Source of the DNA: Flavobacterium sp. NRK1
Lineage (GTDB): Bacteria; Bacteroidota; Bacteroidia; Flavobacteriales; Flavobacteriaceae
Direction: 5' to 3'
Length of the DNA: 60,013 nucleotides
NCBI RefSeq assembly: GCF_024054175.1
Contig: NZ_JAMXLA010000001.1
Span: 288,386 to 348,398, forward strand
The notes beneath the pieces are model-generated. The model did no database searches. It worked only from the letters and a program-made list of their open reading frames with translations, and was not told the DNA's origin. The translations under genes and the position numbers were made by a program. Below, in pieces: positions 51,920 to 59,855 of the stretch. Within the stretch, counting starts at the first letter, position 1, and each line of letters opens with the position of its first letter.

Positions 51920-52756
51920 ATGAAAAAAATTCTTCTGCTACTATTTACCCTGCTTTTTACTGTTTTTACATTTGCACAAAAAAAGGAAAAGATAAAGGGC
52001 AGCAAAATTGTTACGGTTACCCAAAAAGAAATTGAAACTTTTGATAGTCTGGAAGTTGAAGATAACATTGAGATATTTTTAATTAAAGGAGCTGCAGCAA
52101 GTTTAGAAATTGAAGCTGATGATAATTTACACGATGTAATTGTAAGTGAAGTGAATGGCACAACATTGCGCCTTTATACCAATAAAAATGTTACCTCTTC
52201 CAAAAAATTCAGTGTACGTGTTACTTATACAGAAAATTTAAAAAGCATAACTGCTAAAAATGAAGTTATACTTAATTCACTTGCCGATCTTCAACTGGAA
52301 AATATAACTATAAAAAATCTGGATTATTCTAAATCCTATCTAAATGTAAAATCTGCCAACTTTACACTTATCATGAATGATAAAACAGAAACCCAGTTAA
52401 ACTATCAGGGAGATACTATTACTGTTGAATTAAGTAAAAATGCAGAACTCAAAGCCCTTATAGCTGCGGGACAATCGGCTAAAATAGATTTATACCAAAA
52501 AACAACTGCCGAAATAGAAGGCGATGCTGCTCAGGCAACAGTACGGGTTGACAACAATGCTACATTTACAGGTAAAAAATTTACTGCAAAAAGCATGCAG
52601 CTTACCGCCGAGGGATACACTACCTGCAACGTTAATGCCGCAGAAACAATAACTATAGCGGCATCTGGCAAAGCTGAAATTGAGCTTTTTGGAAAACCAA
52701 AAATAGAAGTTACAAATTTTGCTGATAGTGCCATTATTTATAAAAAGGAAATGTAA
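51920..52756 (+). CDS. GIN-domain (DUF2807) exported protein 3
   Basis: The protein is 278 residues with a signal peptide (MKKILLLLFTLLFTVFTFAQ). The start at 51920 is favoured over a longer frame that would lie before the promoter. The GIN motif appears as IETFDSLEVEDNIEIFLIKG and IEADDNLHDVIVSEVNGTTL. Two GIN-like halves can be seen; the second (about 150-275) has the regular short-strand pattern. It is the third GIN protein in the cluster but is transcribed separately. Confidence 0.9.
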   Translation: MKKILLLLFTLLFTVFTFAQKKEKIKGSKIVTVTQKEIETFDSLEVEDNIEIFLIKGAAASLEIEADDNLHDVIVSEVNGTTLRLYTNKNVTSSKKFSVRVTYTENLKSITAKNEVILNSLADLQLENITIKNLDYSKSYLNVKSANFTLIMNDKTETQLNYQGDTITVELSKNAELKALIAAGQSAKIDLYQKTTAEIEGDAAQATVRVDNNATFTGKKFTAKSMQLTAEGYTTCNVNAAETITIAASGKAEIELFGKPKIEVTNFADSAIIYKKEM

Positions 52757-52773
52757 ACAATAACTTAGTAAAT

Positions 52774-52805
52774 AAAATGGCTGCCAAATCTGGCAGCCAT
52801 TTTTA
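52774..52805. terminator. Bidirectional terminator after GIN protein 3
   Basis: A perfect 13-bp stem (AAAATGGCTGCCA / TGGCAGCCATTTT) with an AATC loop is flanked by A and T runs. It separates the GIN gene from the convergent hydrolase gene. Confidence 0.92.
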
Positions 52806-52822
52806 GTTAAACTATATATTTA

Positions 52823-53641
52823 TTATGACTGAATAAATGCCAGTATATCTTCATTTATAGTTTCTGCCTCAGTAGTCGGCATACCGTGAGGGAAGCCCGG
52901 ATAAGAAATAAGCTTACTATTTTTTAAAAGCTTTGCTGCTTTAGGAGCCTGGTGATAAGGAACGATCTGATCATCTTCACCATGCATAACAAGAACAGGA
53001 ATGTCTAAACTTTTAAGGTCTTCTGTAAAATCTGACTCAGAAAAAGCTTTTATGCCTTCATAATGTGCCAACACAGAACCCATCATCCCCTGGCGCCACC
53101 AGTTATGCCTTATTCCCTCAACGATTTCTTTTCCTTCGCGATTCCATCCGTAAAAAGGAATAGGAAAATCATAATAATAATCTGCCCTTTTAAACCCGGT
53201 TCCTTGTCTTATTTCATCAAAAATTGATAATGGTACACCTTCCGGATTATTTTCACTCTGAATCATAATAGGCGTTACTGCACTAATGATTACTACCTTT
53301 GCAACACGGTCATTTCCGTATTTAGCTGCATAGCGAATAGCTTCTCCCCCGCCTGTTGAGTGCCCAATATGGATTGCATCCTTTAAATTTAAAGCAGCAG
53401 TTAATTCTGCAATATCAGCTGCATAAGTTTCCATAGTATTCCCCTCAGAACTTTGTCCTGAACGGCCATGTCCTCTTCGGTCATGCGCAATAACCCTATA
53501 GCCTTTTTTTAGGAAAAACATCATTTGTGCATCCCAGTCATCACCAGACAAAGGCCATCCATGATGAAAAACAATAGGTTGTCCAGTTCCCCAGTCTTTG
53601 TAATAAATTTCGGTTCCGTCTTTTACTGTAAATTTGCTCAT
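52823..53641 (-). CDS. Alpha/beta hydrolase (non-heme chloroperoxidase-like)
   Basis: This 272-residue enzyme has the nucleophile elbow GHSTGGG (Ser95), the oxyanion HGWPLSGDDWD (HHGWPL), an acid in VMHGEDDQIVP and a late His in YPGFPHGMPTTE. The overall order, including YRVIAHDRRGHGRS, is that of cofactor-free haloperoxidase/esterase family members. They hydrolyse esters or catalyse perhydrolysis; the natural substrate is unknown. There is no signal peptide, so it is cytoplasmic. A 313-base gap with no gene separates it from the next gene. Confidence 0.94.
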   Translation of the reverse strand: MSKFTVKDGTEIYYKDWGTGQPIVFHHGWPLSGDDWDAQMMFFLKKGYRVIAHDRRGHGRSGQSSEGNTMETYAADIAELTAALNLKDAIHIGHSTGGGEAIRYAAKYGNDRVAKVVIISAVTPIMIQSENNPEGVPLSIFDEIRQGTGFKRADYYYDFPIPFYGWNREGKEIVEGIRHNWWRQGMMGSVLAHYEGIKAFSESDFTEDLKSLDIPVLVMHGEDDQIVPYHQAPKAAKLLKNSKLISYPGFPHGMPTTEAETINEDILAFIQS

Positions 53642-53954
53642 TTTTTTAAGTTTTAAAATTAATAATTTTAGAAAGATGGTTATCTTACTCTAAGGTAGTC
53701 AATTTTAAAACCACAACAACAAATCACTACAAATCAATAACTTAAACTTAAAACTAAGCATTTATACTTACGATATATCGTAGTTTTATATTTTATTGTC
53801 TCTTTTTTTTAGACAAAACCTAATACACTTTGACCTCAACAGCATTTTAAATACTTTAAAAGTTAATTAGGCCTATTAATCATAGTTTTATTGTAAATTG
53901 AGAGTTTAAAAAAATACAGTAGATACGTATTATATAATATATATTATTAGTTAT
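53642..53954. other. Gene-free intergenic stretch, 313 bases
   Basis: The stretch is strongly AT-rich and lies between divergent genes, so it should hold both promoters. I cannot match either to the full consensus. AT-only runs occur just before 53955. No tRNA, repeat or conserved element is seen. Confidence 0.6.
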
Positions 53955-55166
53955 ATGAATTTGAACAAGCTTTTTAGGATTTATTATGCAAAAATAATAA
54001 CGAGCATAGCCTTTATACCCGGTGTTATTGCTGTAGGCTACCTTTTACTTACATGGGGAATGCTTGAGATTGATTTTTCAGAATTCGGAAAGCACTTAAA
54101 ATCAAATGCGGGATGGCTCAGTCTTAGAGATGCAAGTACAGCCAGAACAATTATTGCAACTATTGCAGCTGCTGTGCTTTCACTTACTGTATTTAGTTTT
54201 TCAATGGTGATGATAGTACTTAACCAGGCAGCATCTCAAATGAGTAATAGGGTGCTTACCAGCATGATACAAAACAGATTTCAGCAGGTGATACTTGGGG
54301 TATATATTGGTACAATTGTTTACGGGCTTTTTTTATTAAGCACAATACGTGATACTAATAAGGGAATATATGTTCCTTCCTTAAGTATATATGTACTCAT
54401 TTTTTTTACAGTAATTGATATTTTTTTGTTTATTTATTTTTTGGATTATGTTACCAAAACTGTGAAGTATGAAACAGTTATAGATCGTATTGAGGGAAAA
54501 ACACTGGATACTATCTCTAAAACCTTTAAACAAGAGAAAGTTGAATCTTTTTCTGCAGGCAATCTTCCATTTATTACTATAACAACACCTTCTTCAAATT
54601 ATTTTCAGAGTTTGAACGAGGATAGCTTGCTTAAAATTGCTGTTGAGAACAATATCTATTTCAATTTTATGTACAAAAGAAATACTTATCTGGTAAAAGA
54701 TATTTTCTTTCTTAAAGTTCATAATACCCATACCCTTGAACAGGATATTATAGATGAAATATACAGTCATATTGATTTTTATAAAGGCCAGCCTATAAAC
54801 CGAAATGCCGATTACGGCTGCATGCAGCTTGCAGAAGTAGCCATTAAAGCCCTTAGCCCGGGTATAAATGACCCTGCAACTGCGGTAATGAGCTTAAATG
54901 CATTATCTACTATACTAGCCGAGCGTATGTATATTAATATACCTCAGACTATATGTGATAATAAAGGTGAAGTAAGAATTTACTGTCCGGCATCGGGGTT
55001 TGCCGATATTTTTGAAGAATGCCTTCTGCCCATATGGAACTATGGAAAAGAAGATAAATACATTAGAGATGCAATGATAATGACAGTTAAACAATTACAG
55101 GAAAGAGACACTCAAAAAAAATATACTGACTTATTTAATAATTTCATTTTTAAAATGGGAGCATAA
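53955..55166 (+). CDS. DUF2254 membrane protein
   Basis: This 403-residue protein has four hydrophobic segments in the first 175 residues (about 13-32, 66-90, 108-125 and 142-162) and a soluble C-terminal part. The family block TARTIIATIAAAVLSLTVFS, ASQMSNRVLTSMI and AIKALSPGINDPATAVMSL are DUF2254 hallmarks. The fold of the C-terminal domain is unknown. It is the only gene of its transcript, ending in a long hairpin. Confidence 0.92.
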   Translation: MNLNKLFRIYYAKIITSIAFIPGVIAVGYLLLTWGMLEIDFSEFGKHLKSNAGWLSLRDASTARTIIATIAAAVLSLTVFSFSMVMIVLNQAASQMSNRVLTSMIQNRFQQVILGVYIGTIVYGLFLLSTIRDTNKGIYVPSLSIYVLIFFTVIDIFLFIYFLDYVTKTVKYETVIDRIEGKTLDTISKTFKQEKVESFSAGNLPFITITTPSSNYFQSLNEDSLLKIAVENNIYFNFMYKRNTYLVKDIFFLKVHNTHTLEQDIIDEIYSHIDFYKGQPINRNADYGCMQLAEVAIKALSPGINDPATAVMSLNALSTILAERMYINIPQTICDNKGEVRIYCPASGFADIFEECLLPIWNYGKEDKYIRDAMIMTVKQLQERDTQKKYTDLFNNFIFKMGA

Positions 55167-55176
55167 AATAAAGCAT

Positions 55177-55212
55177 AAAAGTATAGCTGCGTTTAGGCAG
55201 CTATACTTTTAT
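55177..55212. terminator. Terminator after the DUF2254 gene
   Basis: AAAAGTATAGCTGC pairs perfectly with GCAGCTATACTTTT around GTTTAG. T or A runs occur on both sides, so it may also serve the leftward DUF2231 transcript. Confidence 0.9.
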
Positions 55213-55323
55213 AAGAATTATATATACTAATTTTTAGGAATTACCTAAAACTCAAGTGTACCCTATATATATGCAAGCGGTAGCATTCAGAAAAATAAAG
55301 TTTTTACTTTTTTTGACTTTCTA

Positions 55324-55830
55324 TTATTTTACAATGTAATCAGAACAGTCATTTTTTGGTTTAAAAACACCTGCTCCCTGGCGATAAACTACTTCAGCAC
55401 CTAAATGTCCCGCATACAATAAACCAGCAAGCCCTGTCATAAGTAATAAGCCATAGAAAACGGAAATAACTTTTGTTATTGACTTGCTGCCGAACCGTTC
55501 CTGCAAAAACAGGAGCACCAAGGCAACAGTATAAGCTATTATAGTAAAATAACTCCACCACTGATGCTGCTGAAGCATTTTGGGGTCACAAATTTTTCTT
55601 ACTTCTATATTATAAGCTAGCTGTCCTGTGTAAATTGCGGCCCATCCGGTTACCACGCCGATGAGGAGGAGAGCCCCTGTAAAACGGCGCATAAACTTGC
55701 GCCATTCGGCATTAGATACTGTATATGAAAACAACCCTGCTACCGAAGCAAGCAGCAGGGTTGCCACTGGCAAATGGACTATAAGCGGATGCCATAGTTC
55801 AGTCTGCCACATAGAGGTTGTATTATTCAT
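55324..55830 (-). CDS. DUF2231 four-helix membrane protein
   Basis: This 168-residue protein carries LWHPLIVHLPVATLLLASVA at the N-terminus, where the His pair is typical of the DUF2231 family and may bind a metal or heme. Four hydrophobic helices follow in the pattern 17-37, 48-66, 89-106 and 116-136. A Cys in RKICDPKM and one near the end (KNDCSDYIVK) face the periplasm. The gene shares one base with the lipoprotein gene upstream. Confidence 0.88.
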   Translation of the reverse strand: MNNTTSMWQTELWHPLIVHLPVATLLLASVAGLFSYTVSNAEWRKFMRRFTGALLLIGVVTGWAAIYTGQLAYNIEVRKICDPKMLQQHQWWSYFTIIAYTVALVLLFLQERFGSKSITKVISVFYGLLLMTGLAGLLYAGHLGAEVVYRQGAGVFKPKNDCSDYIVK

Positions 55831-56147
55831 TAGTCCAGTATAGTTACAGCTAAGGGTTCCAGTTTATTACCCTTTTTCTCAACTTTAACCTCTACATTAC
55901 CTCCCTCATGGAGCTGATCAAATTCTACAGCAGCACCATCTTTTGTAAGTGTGGTTTGATCTGTAAAATAAAGCTCGAGGAGCTTATCGTCGGGTGTACG
56001 CACATAAATTTCCTTTTCATCGGCATCAACCTCTTCGGCCTTACCCTGATAAGTTCCAGATGGTACGATGTCTGTGTCTTTGTTTTCTCCGCAGGATGTT
56101 AATAATGACAAACCTGCAAAGGCAAAAATTGCAATTGCTTTTTTCAT
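55830..56147 (-). CDS. Small lipoprotein with an OB-like domain
   Basis: This protein has 105 residues, a signal peptide with lipobox LLTSC and a mature part of about 87 residues predicted to be beta. The blocks TYQGKAEEVDADEKEIYVRT, LYFTDQTTLTKDGAAVEFDQ and GNVEVKVEKKGNKLEPLAVT resemble a five-stranded, DUF5666-like small barrel. The function is unknown. It lies directly upstream of the DUF2231 gene (one-base overlap), so the two form a unit. Confidence 0.82.
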   Translation of the reverse strand: MKKAIAIFAFAGLSLLTSCGENKDTDIVPSGTYQGKAEEVDADEKEIYVRTPDDKLLELYFTDQTTLTKDGAAVEFDQLHEGGNVEVKVEKKGNKLEPLAVTILD

Positions 56148-56223
56148 GATATATAAATTAAATTAATAAACGAATGTGTTATTCCTTTGGAAAGGATAGT
56201 AAAATATAGTTAAGGCAATGGAT

Positions 56224-56601
56224 TTAGTATCGAGGAGGCCTTAGTAGTAAGTTATGGTGGACAATAGAGCAAAGCTGCTTTGGCTGGCGTATACTTTTAT
56301 GAGATATCATCTGCGTGATAAAATTAAAGGATCCTATTATATCACCAGGTAAAAAAATAAACTGAAAAGAATGAGAGTCAGTATGTTTAAATGGCAATTC
56401 ATTATCTTTTTTCTGATCTTTATCATCTATATCATTACCTAAATAATGCATAGCCAAAAAATTATAAACATCAAGCGTATCATCGGCCTGTTTGTGTTCT
56501 GAGAAGTGTTGACAAAGCAAAGGCAACCTTAATACCTGCTGAAAACAGTAATTATTAAGGCTTACTAAAAAAATGAGTATATATATTTGTAAAATACGCA
56601 T
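56224..56601 (-). CDS. Small exported Bacteroidota protein, unknown function
   Basis: The 125-residue protein starts with a hydrophobic segment (MRILQIYILIFLVSLNNYC) and then the block LLCQHFSEHKQADDTLDVYN, FLAMHYLGNDIDDKDQKKDN. It ends LLLRPPRY. This order resembles small flavobacterial proteins that have an ILxxHYxEHK motif and a PPR/PPx end and often lie near metal-efflux genes, but no such genes are here. It has many His and acidic residues. The role is unknown. Confidence 0.7.
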   Translation of the reverse strand: MRILQIYILIFLVSLNNYCFQQVLRLPLLCQHFSEHKQADDTLDVYNFLAMHYLGNDIDDKDQKKDNELPFKHTDSHSFQFIFLPGDIIGSFNFITQMISHKSIRQPKQLCSIVHHNLLLRPPRY

Positions 56602-56946
56602 TTACCAAAAGTAAGCCCGTTTAAGAAAACAAACAAAAATGTTTTATAAAAAATAACATTTACATTCTAAATATAATCATGCCACTTTGTAAGTGTGAAC
56701 AGGACTTTCAACCAAAAATGTCTCGTGTGTAATGGATTATCTTTTAAGTGAGATATGCGCTTTAAACTCCATTGTTACCATTGCGGCACCTTCAAATTGA
56801 GTGTAGGTAATATTATAATCGTGAATTAATATGTAATGTCGATATAGCCTGCCTATATACAGATGATAGCGCAAAACAGGTAGATTTACTTACCAGAGAC
56901 AATTGTATAAGCACTACTTTAGCCTTTTAACTTTACGAAAGTTTAT
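56602..56946. other. Gene-free intergenic stretch, 345 bases
   Basis: No reading frame, RNA or perfect repeat is evident in this stretch between divergent genes. The base composition is slightly less AT-rich in its middle (56680-56790) than in typical promoters here. It could hold a decayed remnant of a longer gene next to the tape-measure domain, but no frame supports this. Confidence 0.5.
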
Positions 56947-57465
56947 ATGGATAATTCTCAATCTACAACTATTGTTAAAAATGCAGGGATTGTAATAATA
57001 ACTAGCTTTATACCTTCTCTTTTTACACGGCTCGATTTAACTGTAGGTAAACAATTTAAAGACAATGAAAGCCGTGAAAAAGCTGCTTTATATTTGCAAT
57101 ACTTAGTTACCGGACAGCAAATTAATGATGACTATTTATTACCCTTGAATAAGGTTTTATGCGGCTTAGCTATGAATGAACCCATAAAAGAAAGCATTGA
57201 AGTAACCAGTACTGAAAAAGAACTGGTGGAAGGCCTATTAAAAGCTACGGTTAATTATTGGCCCTCAATTGGGCAGACTTCTGTTAACGGTTTTAGAGGC
57301 AACTGGCTTGTAAGGGATGGATTTATAATAGAAAATGAGGAACGCTGGGAACTAGTTGTAGAAAAAAGAGCGTATGATATGCTACTTAACCGTTCACCTT
57401 TTACATTTTCAATTGTTAAGTTTCCCTGGATGAACAAGCCCTTATATGTTAATTGGCAGTATTAA
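56947..57465 (+). CDS. Orphan contractile-injection-system tape-measure C-terminal domain
   Basis: The protein is 172 residues and matches only the C-terminal module of extracellular contractile injection system (eCIS) tape-measure proteins. The motifs are NAGIVIITSFIPSLFTRLDL, SREKAALYLQYLVTGQQIND, PLNKVLCGLAMNEPI, a LLKATVNYWPSIGQTSVNGF block and the terminal IVKFPWMNKPLYVNW. The long helical measuring region that should precede it is missing, and no sheath, baseplate or spike gene is in the window. The ATG follows AT-rich DNA. It may be a remnant or a repurposed stand-alone domain. Confidence 0.85.
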   Translation: MDNSQSTTIVKNAGIVIITSFIPSLFTRLDLTVGKQFKDNESREKAALYLQYLVTGQQINDDYLLPLNKVLCGLAMNEPIKESIEVTSTEKELVEGLLKATVNYWPSIGQTSVNGFRGNWLVRDGFIIENEERWELVVEKRAYDMLLNRSPFTFSIVKFPWMNKPLYVNWQY

Positions 57466-57525
57466 TCGGAGATGTACTTATTATTCACAAAAATCCTGTT
57501 ATAATCCGGCTTTCATTTCAGGCTT

Positions 57526-57560
57526 AAAAAAAAGCCCACAAATACTAAGTATTTGCGGGC
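57526..57560 (-). terminator. Terminator downstream of tRNA-Pro
   Basis: On the minus strand GCCCGCAAATAC pairs with GTATTTGTGGGC (one wobble), followed by eight T. A smaller hairpin (AAAAGTC / GACTTTT) lies between it and the tRNA. Confidence 0.88.
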
Positions 57561-57585
57561 CATAAAAGTCATAAAGACTTTTAAG

Positions 57586-57660
57586 TCGGGGTGGCAGGAT
57601 TCGAACCTGCGACCTCCTGGTCCCAAACCAGGCGCGATGACCGGGCTACGCTACACCCCG
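57586..57660 (-). tRNA. tRNA-Pro (anticodon UGG)
   Basis: The minus strand folds as a full cloverleaf. The acceptor arm is CGGGGTG / CACCCCG and the discriminator is A at 57586. The anticodon arm is CCTGG-TTTGGGA-CCAGG with anticodon TGG (reads CCA and probably other Pro codons). The T arm is GCAGG-TTCGAAT-CCTGC. The 3' CCA is not encoded. Confidence 0.97.
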
Positions 57661-57792
57661 AAATCAAACAGAACAACCCATTTGAGCGGTGCAAATATAC
57701 TATTAAAATTGATATCTCAAAGTAATAAGATAATTTTATTTTTCAATAGCCAAAACTAATAACTTTGAGTAGTTATATTTTTAATTAAAACT

Positions 57793-57800
57793 TACATTTG
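57793..57800 (+). promoter_or_regulatory. Promoter -7 element of trxB
   Basis: TACATTTG is an exact -7 match, 28 bases before the trxB ATG. The nearest TTG is 25 bases upstream, a little too far for the -33 box. Confidence 0.5.
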
Positions 57801-57828
57801 CATACCAAATTAATGACCACAAGAAATT

Positions 57829-58782
57829 ATGTCTGATACGATTGAAAAAATAAAATGCCTAATTATTGGCTCAGGGCCTGCGGGCTATACTGCAGCAATT
57901 TATGCTGCGAGAGCAGATATGAAACCTGTTGTTTATACCGGTATGGAACCTGGGGGACAACTTACAACAACTACAGAAGTTGATAATTTTCCCGGATACC
58001 CTGAAGGCATAGACGGCCCTACAATGATGGTGCAGCTGCAACAACAGGCAGAGCGCTTTGGTACTCAGGTTAGAATTGGTATGGCAACTGCTGTAGAATT
58101 TAGCAAAGAACCGGGAGGATGGCATAAAGTTATTATTGACGGAAATAAAGAAGTTCATGCACAAACAGTAATTATATCTACCGGGGCTACTGCAAAATAT
58201 CTTGGGTTACCAAGTGAACAGCGCCTTAGAGGCGGAGGCGTTTCGGCATGTGCAGTATGTGACGGTTTCTTTTACCGAAATCAGGATGTAGCAATAGTAG
58301 GTGCAGGAGACACTGCTGCCGAGGAAGCTACTTACCTTGCTAACATTTGTAAAAGTGTTACCATGCTTGTACGAAAAGATTTTATGAGAGCTTCTAAAGC
58401 TATGCAGCACCGTGTAGAAAATACACCTAATCTTACAGTGCTTTACAATAGTGAAGTTGATGAAGTTATAGGTGACCAGGTAGTTGACGGGCTGAGGATT
58501 GTAAATAACAAAACCGGCGAAAAACATGAAATTGCCATTACCGGACTATTTATAGCCATTGGACATAAACCCAATACCGACATATTTAAAGGACAGCTTA
58601 CCATGGACGAGACAGGCTATTTAATTACAGAAGGAAAATCTACAAAAACTAACATTCCGGGGGTTTTTGCTTCGGGAGATGTTCAGGATAAAGAATACCG
58701 TCAGGCAATTACGGCCGCAGGATCAGGATGTATGGCTGCCTTAGATGCTGAACGTTATTTAGCTACATTAGAAAGTCATTAA
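57829..58782 (+). CDS. trxB: Thioredoxin-disulfide reductase TrxB
   Basis: TrxB uses NADPH and FAD to reduce thioredoxin in the cytoplasm. The FAD loop is IIGSGPAGYTAAIYAARAD, the redox-active pair is C141-A-V-C144 (SACAVCDGFFYR), and the NADPH loop is VAIVGAGDTAAEEATYLA. The C-terminal FAD motif appears as GVFASGDVQDKEYRQAITAA. Length (317) matches the low-molecular-weight type. Next is a perfect hairpin terminator, so trxB is transcribed alone. Confidence 0.97.
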   Translation: MSDTIEKIKCLIIGSGPAGYTAAIYAARADMKPVVYTGMEPGGQLTTTTEVDNFPGYPEGIDGPTMMVQLQQQAERFGTQVRIGMATAVEFSKEPGGWHKVIIDGNKEVHAQTVIISTGATAKYLGLPSEQRLRGGGVSACAVCDGFFYRNQDVAIVGAGDTAAEEATYLANICKSVTMLVRKDFMRASKAMQHRVENTPNLTVLYNSEVDEVIGDQVVDGLRIVNNKTGEKHEIAITGLFIAIGHKPNTDIFKGQLTMDETGYLITEGKSTKTNIPGVFASGDVQDKEYRQAITAAGSGCMAALDAERYLATLESH

Positions 58783-58804
58783 TATTTTAAGACTTATTAT
58801 ATTT

Positions 58805-58835
58805 AAAACAGCATTACTGGTAATGCTGTTTTTTT
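58805..58835 (+). terminator. trxB terminator
   Basis: AAAACAGCATTAC mirrors GTAATGCTGTTTT around TG (the real loop will be slightly larger), followed by T. It starts 22 bases past the stop codon. Confidence 0.9.
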
Positions 58836-58896
58836 ATGTCCTGATTTACCCTCTTTATTGTCAGGTATACACCTCTGTTAAAAGCATAAGTTTAGA

Positions 58897-58904
58897 TACA
58901 TTTG
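58897..58904 (+). promoter_or_regulatory. Promoter -7 element of the VOC gene
   Basis: TACATTTG is an exact -7 match, 31 bases before the ATG at 58936. A -33 TTG is not evident. Confidence 0.45.
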
Positions 58905-58935
58905 TTATACAAACAACAACAAAATCTAATTTATT

Positions 58936-59400
58936 ATGCAAAAACTAACACCATGCCTTTGGTTTAACGGAAGAGTTGAAGAGGCTCTTGATTTTTACAC
59001 TTCAATATTTAAAAACTCAAAAATTAAGGAAGTTTCACATTACGGAGAAAATATGCCTATGCCGGCAGGTTCTGTAATGACAGCTACATTTGATATTGAA
59101 GGACAAAGTTTTATGATATTAAACGGAGGCCCTCATTTTACACACAGTGAAGCCATTTCTTTTGTTATAAACTGCAAAGATCAGGACGAAATTGATTATT
59201 ACTGGAATAACCTCACGTCTAACGGCGGCAGGGAAAGTATGTGCGGATGGCTGGCAGATCCGTATGGAATTTCATGGCAGATTGTTCCCGAAGAAATTGG
59301 CGACCTAATTGCTGCTAATACCGATAAAGTTATGGCCGCTGTAATGCAAATGAAAAAGCTAGACCTTACTATACTTAGAGATGCAGCAAAAAGCAAATAA
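58936..59400 (+). CDS. VOC superfamily protein (PhnB-like)
   Basis: This 154-residue protein has the glyoxalase/dioxygenase beta-alpha-beta-beta-beta folds of the PhnB/3-dmu-9_3-mt subgroup. The start LTPCLWFNGRVEEALDFYTS, MTATFDIEGQSFMILNGGP and CGWLADPYGISWQIVPEE are the usual blocks. Classical metal-ligand positions are only partly kept, so enzymatic function is uncertain. It is followed by a DUF1801 gene 28 bases downstream; these two families commonly neighbour each other. Confidence 0.92.
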   Translation: MQKLTPCLWFNGRVEEALDFYTSIFKNSKIKEVSHYGENMPMPAGSVMTATFDIEGQSFMILNGGPHFTHSEAISFVINCKDQDEIDYYWNNLTSNGGRESMCGWLADPYGISWQIVPEEIGDLIAANTDKVMAAVMQMKKLDLTILRDAAKSK

Positions 59401-59428
59401 AAAAGATACTTAAAACAATCATTGTGAA

Positions 59429-59803
59429 ATGGACAAACCTAAAGATATTGATACTTACATAGATTCGTTTCCATCTGAAATACAACAGTTACTACAACTG
59501 GTTCGGATAACTGTACATAAAGCTGCTATTAACGCTGAAGAAACAATTAGCTATGGCATGCCTGCTTTTAAGCTTAATGGCAATTTGGTATATTTTGCTG
59601 CTTTTAAAAACCATATAGGTTTTTATGCTTTACCTTCCGGCAATAAAGCTTTTCAGAAAGAACTATCTCAATATAAAACAGGTAAAGGCTCAATACAATT
59701 TCCTTACAGCAAACCCCTGCCTCTAGACCTTATAACAAAAATTGTAAAATTCAGAATAAAAGAGAATCAACAAAAAGCCGATTTAAAAAAGGTAAAAAAA
59801 TAA
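59429..59803 (+). CDS. DUF1801 family protein (YdhG-like)
   Basis: This 124-residue soluble protein follows the DUF1801/iron-chaperone-like (frataxin-unrelated YdhG) pattern: IDTYIDSFPSEIQQLLQLVR, EETISYGMPAFKLNGNLVYF, and FAAFKNHIGFYALPSGNKAF. The tail is basic (KADLKKVKK). The function is not firmly known. It lies just downstream of the VOC gene and probably shares its transcript. Confidence 0.92.
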   Translation: MDKPKDIDTYIDSFPSEIQQLLQLVRITVHKAAINAEETISYGMPAFKLNGNLVYFAAFKNHIGFYALPSGNKAFQKELSQYKTGKGSIQFPYSKPLPLDLITKIVKFRIKENQQKADLKKVKK

Positions 59804-59817
59804 AGCGTTTTCATGGC

Positions 59818-59855
59818 AAAAAAAAACCCTTCTCTTCCGGGGAGGAAAAGAAGGG
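59818..59855 (-). terminator. Minus-strand terminator-like hairpin with no visible gene
   Basis: On the minus strand a 12-bp stem (GGAAAAGAAGGG reverse-complement arm, one mismatch) with a GGGGA-type loop is followed by nine T. A transcript from the right would end here, but no gene lies between this point and the window end. Confidence 0.65.

Noticed and set aside
56947..57465. Prophage tape-measure gene
   Set aside because: The motifs are of the eCIS type, only the end module exists and there are no other phage genes, so a prophage call is not supported.
57553..57759. 68-residue plus-strand frame across the tRNA
   Set aside because: It contains the well-known false translation of a tRNA-Pro reverse strand (GWQDSNLRPPGPKPG) and is not a protein.
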